Origin: Thermotogaceae bacterium
GTDB lineage: Bacteria > Thermotogota > Thermotogae > Thermotogales > Thermotogaceae
Direction: 5' to 3'
DNA length: 12,460 nucleotides
NCBI GenBank assembly: GCA_027038385.1
Contig: JALVXE010000028.1
Span: 1-12,460 of the forward strand
Shown here: positions 7,447 through 12,460 of the stretch, one piece after another
Position numbering within the stretch: position 1 is the stretch's first letter
Layout of the letters: each line of letters opens with the position of its first letter
Program-made: the position numbers and the translations under genes
Notes under the pieces: model-generated
Databases searched by the model: none
What the model was told of the DNA's origin: nothing
Seen by the model: the letters and a program-made list of their open reading frames with translations, nothing else

Positions 7447-7475
7447 GAGTTCTCTGCTCACCGGCGTGGATTTTA

Positions 7476-8141
7476 CTACACGCTCACGCCGCAATCCACC
7501 AGTTTTACATCTACGATTCTCCCATCTTCCATCGTGATCACTTCGCCGTTCTCAAGTTCTCTCCCTTCGCCCTCCGATGATACCATCACAAGACCGCTTT
7601 CTTCCTTCAAAAACAAGGTGTAGTAATCGCACTCCTTCCAGCAACATCTCATAGCGGTTATCCTTTTCCCATCGGAGAGGAGCAAGGTGGCGGAAGTAGC
7701 TCTACCCCGGAATCTTTCCGGTATGTCCTTCAGATCACCTTTGATCAGCAGGTTGATTATGAGCTCCGTATCGACCCCGATCCTTAGAAACCTCTTCTCG
7801 CTCTCACTGACTTTAACGGAACCGTTGTGTGCTAGGGCGAGTATAGAGTCTTTTCTGACAAACAAGAACGGATGAACGGAAAACAATCCTTTCGAAGTTC
7901 CAGGAGAAGCTTTCCTAGCGTGGATTATGCAGCTCGATGCGAGAAAGTCAGGAAATTCATCTTCAAATATCGGCCTTGTGCTTCTGCTGTAAAAAACATT
8001 TCCGAGTGAGTCTTTACAGAAGAATCCCCACCCATTCGGGTGGGGTGATTTCTTTCCGCTTTTAGCCATCCACTTCAAATCGCCGACGAACCGAGAAACT
8101 CTCACATCCCTTTTAGATGAGAAAGCGATCATCCTGCACAT
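7476..8141 (-). CDS. Class II glutamine amidotransferase-like protein (YafJ/GATase_6-like)
   Basis: A predicted Ntn-type glutaminase domain of 221 residues with no attached synthase domain. The start MCRMIAF leaves Cys2 as the N-terminal nucleophile after Met removal. Other family motifs are HPNGWGF (34-40), HARKAS (74-79), VHPFLF (89-94), AHNGSV (104-109), which supplies the oxyanion Asn-Gly, and GVDTELI (122-128). This architecture matches small stand-alone YafJ-type predicted amidotransferases, whose ammonia acceptor is generally unknown. Its ATG overlaps the flgK stop by one base (TAATG at 8139-8143), so its translation is probably coupled to flgK. No acceptor enzyme is visible nearby. 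Several extra cysteines (42, 71, 166, 167, 171, 217) have no evident role. The domain assignment is firm; the biological role is unknown. Confidence 0.88.
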   Translation of the reverse strand: MCRMIAFSSKRDVRVSRFVGDLKWMAKSGKKSPHPNGWGFFCKDSLGNVFYSRSTRPIFEDEFPDFLASSCIIHARKASPGTSKGLFSVHPFLFVRKDSILALAHNGSVKVSESEKRFLRIGVDTELIINLLIKGDLKDIPERFRGRATSATLLLSDGKRITAMRCCWKECDYYTLFLKEESGLVMVSSEGEGRELENGEVITMEDGRIVDVKLVDCGVSV

Positions 8142-10798
8142 TATCTACCTACCACTCCCAGTCTGTCTATTACTCTCCCGATCATGTCGTCTATCGCCGT
8201 CAAAACCCTTGCCGAAGCGTTGAAGGCGTGCTGATACTTTATCATGTTGGCCATCTCCTCGTCCAGGGACACTCCTTTAACTCTCTCTCGTTCGTTGTCT
8301 ATCTCCTTTTTCAAGATCTCGTTGTTGACCTTCATCTTTTTCGCCATCTCTCCTTCAACTCCCATCTCTGCCACAACGGATCCGAAATACTCCCCAAAGG
8401 AAACTTTCCCATCGTCTAAGTACCTCTTGTTCCTGGTCTTGGATAACATCATGAGAATATCCGTGTTAGCTCTTCCCGTAGGTACTATCTTTGCGGCGTG
8501 CCAATCGTCGTTTTCAACGACTTTTCCAATATCGAGTGCGATGTTCTCAGGACTGTAGGATACCGTGGAAGAAACGTCAAACTGTTTCGTAACACCTATG
8601 GGTTCCCCAGTACTCGGCTTATCGAAAGTCAGAAAATCCGCTATGTTGAGCCTGTTCCTTATATCCGCGTAGGAATCCGTCGAGGATATCAGACTGTACA
8701 TCTCGTCCTTCTCGTCGAACGTGGAATCCGAGTTCGAATCCCAACTTATCTCGAAGTTGTCTGGATTTGAATCGCTGTCTATGAGACCAACCGCCTCGAA
8801 GAACGCCTTCGGCCCCCTTATCGGAACATTCCTGAGGTCGAGATTTCTTGATCTAGTTCCTCTGAGAACCAGCCTTCCGTGAGGCGTGACATCGGCGTTC
8901 ACCCCTACCCCAGCTTCGTTGATCTTCTTAGCCACATCCCAGATCGTATCTGTGGTTGGATCTATATGGATTGGGGTCTCGCCGAAGAACACATCAAATC
9001 CCTTCTCTTTAACCTGTTCATCTACCCCAGAATCCCCTAGGTTGAAAACGTTCTCGAGCGTTGGCTTTTTGTCCAAGACTATGAAAGGTTTCATATCCGA
9101 CCCAGCTAGGGTGAAAAAACCTCCGGGATCGTGTATGGTGAACGACCTGGAATCAAAATTCAGATCCTTGTTTGGAACTATGACCAGCTGCTTCTTACCG
9201 TCAAAATCCACAACATGCGCCTTTATCCTGGAAAGCTGAGAGTTTATCTGAGAAGCCACATCTGAAAGAGTGCTCGATGGATTTAAGGTGAGCGTCAAAT
9301 ATTCCCATCTTTTAGATCCATCCTCGAGATCCTCCTCAATACTTATCTTGTAGGTCTTAGTTCCAGATTTTGGAAGAGCCGCGCTTATGTCATCTATCAC
9401 CATGAAGTTCTTCGTTGTCGTTGGAAGTCCCATGTTCTTTAAGACAGTGCCGTCGAAATCTATAACCAAGTCATCGTTGAAAGAAGATGCGGTGTCCTCA
9501 AGGTAGAGTCTGCTCCTTTCAACACCGCTCGATGGCGAGTGCTGTCCGATCTTTATGTCCACATCTGGAAGGATCTCACCCGAGTCCACAAGGTCACCTA
9601 TCGTACTGCCAGCAGATATATCCTTCTCGGAGAAGTTTCCGTCCCTGAACAGTATGAGCTTTCCATCAGAGAGAAAAGGAGTCGACCTTATTGTGTTCTC
9701 ATCAACTCCATTCATACCTGTGACGTACTTCACCGGTCCACCTTCCATCTTCCTGTACCCCGCTATCCTGAATATAGCCGGATCTGAACTCGTAGAAGTT
9801 ATCGGTTTGAAGAAGTTTATGTTCGTCACACCATCGGCGGTGAATCCTTCCGAGTGGATCATGTTGAAGACATCCGTTAGGTACATCGTGAACTCGTCCA
9901 ATCTGTTCATGTACTTGACTATGCCCTTATCCCTGAGGTCCATAAGGGCTTTAAGCTTACCGTCGTTTATCCTGAGCTTCGAGTTTCCAACGAACAGATC
10001 GTAATACCCCTTCCCGTACGGTCTTTTCAAAGCCTTTACGAGCCTGTAATCACTACCATTAACCACGAGCTGATCTCCTACCCTTATGAATATGGTACCG
10101 TCGTCGCCGTATTTGTAGTGCACGTCGACCAAGTCAGACAGTTCATCTAAAAGGAGATCCCTTTTATCCAGAAGGTCGTTTGGCGGAGCCTTCACCAAAT
10201 TCCCAATCCTTATCTGAGTGTTCATATCCGCGATTTGCTTTATTATCGAGTTTATCTTGTCAACTCTCTGCTTTATCTCGTTGTTTATGTCATCTCTGAG
10301 CCTGTCAAGCCTGGCGTAGAGGTCCTTCACGTTCTTTACAAGCTCTTGAGCTCTCGACACGAGCTCCTGTTTGGCGGCTACGTTCGTCGGATCCGTTATG
10401 ACTTCCTCAACACCGGACCAGAACATATCGTAAAGGTACCTTATCCCACTCTTTCCTGGCTCACCGAAAAGTTGCTCCATGAAGTGAACGTTCGACAAAA
10501 GGGTATCCCAGAAGTTGTATTTGTTGTTGACCTTTCTGTATTGAACATCTAAAAACTCATCTCTGATTCTCTGAATGCTCTTGACCTTCGAACCCATTCC
10601 GAGGCTGAGGGGAATCGAAGGCTGTGTGAGGGTGGAAGTCGGAAGCGAAGGCATGGAAACTATCACGGGTCTTTCCCTCGAATAGCCCGGAGTGCTCGCG
10701 TTCGCAACATTGTGGGCGGTGACATCCATCGCTATCTTGTGTGTGTAGACTCCAAGGAGCGATGTGTTCAACAGAGCGAAGAGAGTCAGATCAGCCAT
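8141..10798 (-). CDS. flgK: Flagellar hook-associated protein 1, FlgK (HAP1), enlarged
   Basis: Secreted through the flagellar export gate, FlgK forms the first junction layer between hook and filament. Diagnostic parts: the N-terminal rod motif HNVANASTPGYSRERPVI (29-46), the coiled-coil region (about 140-200), PPNDLLDKRDLLLDELSDLV (205-224), the segment LKALMDLRDKGI through FNMIHSEGFTADG (282-323), and the C-terminal helix VSLDEEMANMIKYQHAFNAS (843-862). At 885 residues it is well above the roughly 450-650 of common FlgK. The extra length lies in the surface-exposed middle, where two stretches (about 498-560 and 606-671) resemble each other and flagellin IN motifs. The ATG at 10798 is five bases after GGGGTGA (10804-10810), which overlaps the fliW stop. 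The gene comes after fliW, whereas the usual order is flgK then flgL. Confidence 0.94.
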   Translation of the reverse strand: MADLTLFALLNTSLLGVYTHKIAMDVTAHNVANASTPGYSRERPVIVSMPSLPTSTLTQPSIPLSLGMGSKVKSIQRIRDEFLDVQYRKVNNKYNFWDTLLSNVHFMEQLFGEPGKSGIRYLYDMFWSGVEEVITDPTNVAAKQELVSRAQELVKNVKDLYARLDRLRDDINNEIKQRVDKINSIIKQIADMNTQIRIGNLVKAPPNDLLDKRDLLLDELSDLVDVHYKYGDDGTIFIRVGDQLVVNGSDYRLVKALKRPYGKGYYDLFVGNSKLRINDGKLKALMDLRDKGIVKYMNRLDEFTMYLTDVFNMIHSEGFTADGVTNINFFKPITSTSSDPAIFRIAGYRKMEGGPVKYVTGMNGVDENTIRSTPFLSDGKLILFRDGNFSEKDISAGSTIGDLVDSGEILPDVDIKIGQHSPSSGVERSRLYLEDTASSFNDDLVIDFDGTVLKNMGLPTTTKNFMVIDDISAALPKSGTKTYKISIEEDLEDGSKRWEYLTLTLNPSSTLSDVASQINSQLSRIKAHVVDFDGKKQLVIVPNKDLNFDSRSFTIHDPGGFFTLAGSDMKPFIVLDKKPTLENVFNLGDSGVDEQVKEKGFDVFFGETPIHIDPTTDTIWDVAKKINEAGVGVNADVTPHGRLVLRGTRSRNLDLRNVPIRGPKAFFEAVGLIDSDSNPDNFEISWDSNSDSTFDEKDEMYSLISSTDSYADIRNRLNIADFLTFDKPSTGEPIGVTKQFDVSSTVSYSPENIALDIGKVVENDDWHAAKIVPTGRANTDILMMLSKTRNKRYLDDGKVSFGEYFGSVVAEMGVEGEMAKKMKVNNEILKKEIDNERERVKGVSLDEEMANMIKYQHAFNASARVLTAIDDMIGRVIDRLGVVGR

Positions 10799-10803
10799 TC
10801 AGT

Positions 10804-11274
10804 TCACCCCACATCTGCAGAAACTTTCTCAGATATCTTCTTACTCCTTTCAAGTTCTTCCTTCACAAGATGTCTTATACCGTATCCGCTGTCTTCCATG
10901 ATTATCTGTTTTGCTTTTTTCGTTTTTGTATTCACGAGTATCGGAGCCATGAGGTTTATGGTCATGTTTTCTGGGTTATCATGTGGTATGACCAATATGG
11001 CCCATACCTGAACATCGTCCTTGTTATCTATTTCCAGATCCTCTGTCACATCTTTTGGAACATCCACGGTGTAGTCTACCCGTACGAGCCACGGATTTAT
11101 AACCGGAAGGGCAACGTTTTCATCCTCCACAGAAACTAACCACATTATCGGGTCTGATCCGTTTGAAATTATGACGAACTTCCTCAGGTCTTCTAACCCT
11201 GGAATACCTTCCTCGAAGGTTATCAACTTGTCCTCCTCGATTTCCATCTCTCCCAATTTCGTCTTAACTTTCAC
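10804..11274 (-). CDS. fliW: Flagellar assembly factor FliW
   Basis: A cytoplasmic 156-residue regulator. In characterised bacteria FliW binds either flagellin or CsrA, so secretion of flagellin frees FliW to antagonise CsrA and allows flagellin translation. Family marks here are the N-terminal TKLGEMEIEEDKLITFEEGI (5-24) followed by PGLEDLRKFVI, the central WLVSVEDENVALPVINPWLV (45-64), and MTINLMAPILVNTKTKKAKQ (104-123). GTG at 11274 is the start, with GAGGTGA about six bases upstream, overlapping the flgL stop. The C-terminal tail (about 140-156) is lysine/glutamate rich and likely helical. No csrA gene is found beside it in the window, although csrA often follows fliW; the next gene is flgK instead. 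Confidence 0.95.
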   Translation of the reverse strand: MKVKTKLGEMEIEEDKLITFEEGIPGLEDLRKFVIISNGSDPIMWLVSVEDENVALPVINPWLVRVDYTVDVPKDVTEDLEIDNKDDVQVWAILVIPHDNPENMTINLMAPILVNTKTKKAKQIIMEDSGYGIRHLVKEELERSKKISEKVSADVG

Positions 11275-11285
11275 AATCTATCACC

Positions 11286-12191
11286 TCACACAAAATCGAC
11301 GAGGGTCTTCTGGAGAACCATCGCCCCTGATTTCAACCCAGCCTGAAGTACGGCATTCTGCATCGCGAGCTTGGTAACGACCTCCGTCAAGTCGGCATCC
11401 TGCTCCTTCGAGAGATACTCCGTGAAGAAGTAATCCAGATCACCTATTCTCCTACCCATGAGTTCAAGAGTCCTGCTCATCGCACCTATCTTCGCGAAAC
11501 TCTCCATCGACCTTTTTTCAAGGTAGGAGACATCTCTCAAACCCACATCGGATATGTAAGTCTCCACGTCTTTATCATTGCTTCTGAGCTTGTTTATGAC
11601 ATTCTTCATAACTTGAAAGACGTTTTCTCCAGAATCGGTTCGGAAGATATCGTTAACGGTGAGCCCGTACTTGAACTTCGTTCCGAGGATATCCAGACTT
11701 CTGCTTTCGTCAGCGTCGCGTGGGAGGACTATCTCCCACTCTCCGTTCACTTTCTGAACAGGTGGCTGGTCGGTCTTCACACCCGCGAATATGTATTCCC
11801 CCCCAATCTGAGTGTTGGCTATCGACGCGAGATGATCCATCATACCTTCAAGCTCATCAGCTATTGCGTTTCTCTCATCCTTTGAATTCGTACCGTTTGC
11901 GGCTTCCACCAAGAGTTCTCTCATCCTCTGGTATATGGAGGATATCTCCTGGGATATCGAATCGTAAGAATTTATCACGTTCGACACGTGATCGACATTC
12001 CTCTTGTACTGCTCTATCTCCCTGATCCTGCTGTCTATGTTTGAAGCCCTCGTTGCCACCACAGCATCGTCACTCGGGTAGATAACCTTCTTTCCACTCG
12101 AGAGCTCTCTGTGATACTTGGATATATTCTGAAGAGTCGACTGGATGTCGAACATGATGTTAGATCTTATCATCCAATCCGTTACCCTCAC
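11286..12191 (-). CDS. flgL: Flagellar hook-associated protein 3, FlgL (HAP3)
   Basis: A flagellin-related junction protein exported to the tip of the growing structure, where it sits between FlgK and the filament. The 301 residues match the family length. The N-terminal D0/D1 helices carry MRVTDWMIRSNIMFDIQS and LSSGKKVIYPSDDAVVATRA (about 30-49), the classic flagellin/FlgL signature, then AANGTNSKDERNAIADELEG and GGEYIFAGVKT. The C-terminal helix LTEVVTKLAMQNAVLQAGLK (about 271-290) is the matching D0 helix. The start is GTG at 12191, with AGGTGG (12199-12204) seven bases upstream. The gap to the upstream gene is four bases. FlgN is the expected export chaperone and its likely gene is immediately upstream. 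Confidence 0.96.
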   Translation of the reverse strand: MRVTDWMIRSNIMFDIQSTLQNISKYHRELSSGKKVIYPSDDAVVATRASNIDSRIREIEQYKRNVDHVSNVINSYDSISQEISSIYQRMRELLVEAANGTNSKDERNAIADELEGMMDHLASIANTQIGGEYIFAGVKTDQPPVQKVNGEWEIVLPRDADESRSLDILGTKFKYGLTVNDIFRTDSGENVFQVMKNVINKLRSNDKDVETYISDVGLRDVSYLEKRSMESFAKIGAMSRTLELMGRRIGDLDYFFTEYLSKEQDADLTEVVTKLAMQNAVLQAGLKSGAMVLQKTLVDFV

Positions 12192-12195
12192 GATA

Positions 12196-12460
12196 TCACC
12201 ACCTGATGTTGAGGGATCCGGTGCTTTTAGCTCGACCGTACACTCCTTTCTGAGTGTAAGTTCCCTTATCAGTTCCGGATAGCATTCCCATCAAGAATTC
12301 AAAATAGGAGTTCTCAAACTCCATCATTTCCTTCATACCCTCAAGTTCTGCAGCAAGGTGGTTGACAGCCGAGAGAAATTTTGAAACGCTCGATACGAAC
12401 TCATCTCTCTCATCATCGTCCATCTTGAGTATGAGTTCCTCCAGAGAGGATTTCTCGGAG
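12196..12460 (-). CDS. flgN: Probable FlgN-family flagellar export chaperone (partial, N-terminus off the right edge)
   Basis: Only the last 87 codons or so are visible; the frame is open to the window edge. An ATG at 12423 exists, but its nearest GGAGGA is 13 bases away and the upstream codons encode a plausible helix, so the gene most likely begins beyond 12460. The visible part is acidic and helical (about 50 residues from the ATG at 12423). It ends with the pattern typical of FlgN tails: a helix with LMGMLSG, then TYTQKGVYGRA. FlgN is the cytoplasmic chaperone of FlgK and FlgL, which fits the position just upstream of flgL. The sequence match is by pattern only, so the name is likely rather than certain. 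Confidence 0.62.
   Translation of the reverse strand, partial: SEKSSLEELILKMDDDERDEFVSSVSKFLSAVNHLAAELEGMKEMMEFENSYFEFLMGMLSGTDKGTYTQKGVYGRAKSTGSLNIRW

Noticed and set aside
7433..7560. Separate promoter for oppB
   Set aside because: A TAAAAT-like -10 occurs at the end of the amidotransferase gene, but no -35 box lies at an acceptable distance and there is no TGn extension.
8141..11286. A csrA gene near fliW
   Set aside because: There is no space: flgK begins five bases after the fliW stop, and no CsrA-like frame of about 60-80 residues is present.
12196..12423. Complete 75-residue protein starting at the ATG at 12423
   Set aside because: The frame stays open to the edge with helix-like codons upstream, and the ribosome-like motif is 13 bases from the ATG, so a truncated FlgN-like gene is more likely.

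Overview
The window reads as chromosomal DNA from a motile thermophilic bacterium, most plausibly a member of the Thermotogota. This is inferred from the lysine/glutamate/arginine-rich proteins, frequent AGA/AGG arginine and ATA isoleucine codons, very tight gene packing, strong GGAGGTG ribosome sites with GTG and TTG starts, and the mix of flagellar genes with an Opp-type transporter. No 16S rRNA or other marker is present, so the phylum is tentative and the genus is not supported. Every gene lies on the minus strand, so the description runs from high to low coordinates.

Transcription unit 1 (from beyond 12460 down to 2810). It opens with flagellar hook-filament junction genes: the end of a FlgN-like chaperone, flgL (HAP3), fliW (flagellin/CsrA regulator) and an unusually long flgK (HAP1). 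A class II glutamine amidotransferase-like gene follows, coupled to flgK through a TAATG overlap. After 43 bases comes a four-gene Opp/Dpp-type ABC transporter: two permeases (oppB, oppC) and two ATPases (oppD, oppF). No substrate-binding protein gene is present. Gene junctions are overlaps or gaps of a few bases, and a strong intrinsic terminator sits directly after the oppF stop, so all nine genes could be co-transcribed.

Transcription unit 2 (2754 to beyond 1). A 103-base intergenic region holds the terminator of unit 1 and, about 30 bases further on, an extended -10 promoter (TGCTATAAT) preceded by a 10-bp perfect palindrome. It drives a three-subunit molybdenum hydroxylase of the xanthine dehydrogenase family in the order FAD subunit, 2Fe-2S subunit, molybdopterin subunit. 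The last runs off the left edge of the window.

Functional picture. Unit 1 assembles the junction between hook and filament and appears to add an uptake system for peptides or similar solutes. Unit 2 makes a cytoplasmic hydroxylase for an unidentified N-heterocycle or aldehyde. The most unusual points are the flgN-flgL-fliW-flgK gene order, the enlarged FlgK with two IN-like modules, the long helical extracytoplasmic insert in OppC that holds its only two cysteines, the insert in OppF before the Q-loop, and the possible joining of flagellar and transporter genes into one operon. I saw no CRISPR array, mobile element, tRNA or rRNA. I do not see strong evidence for a wholly undescribed system.
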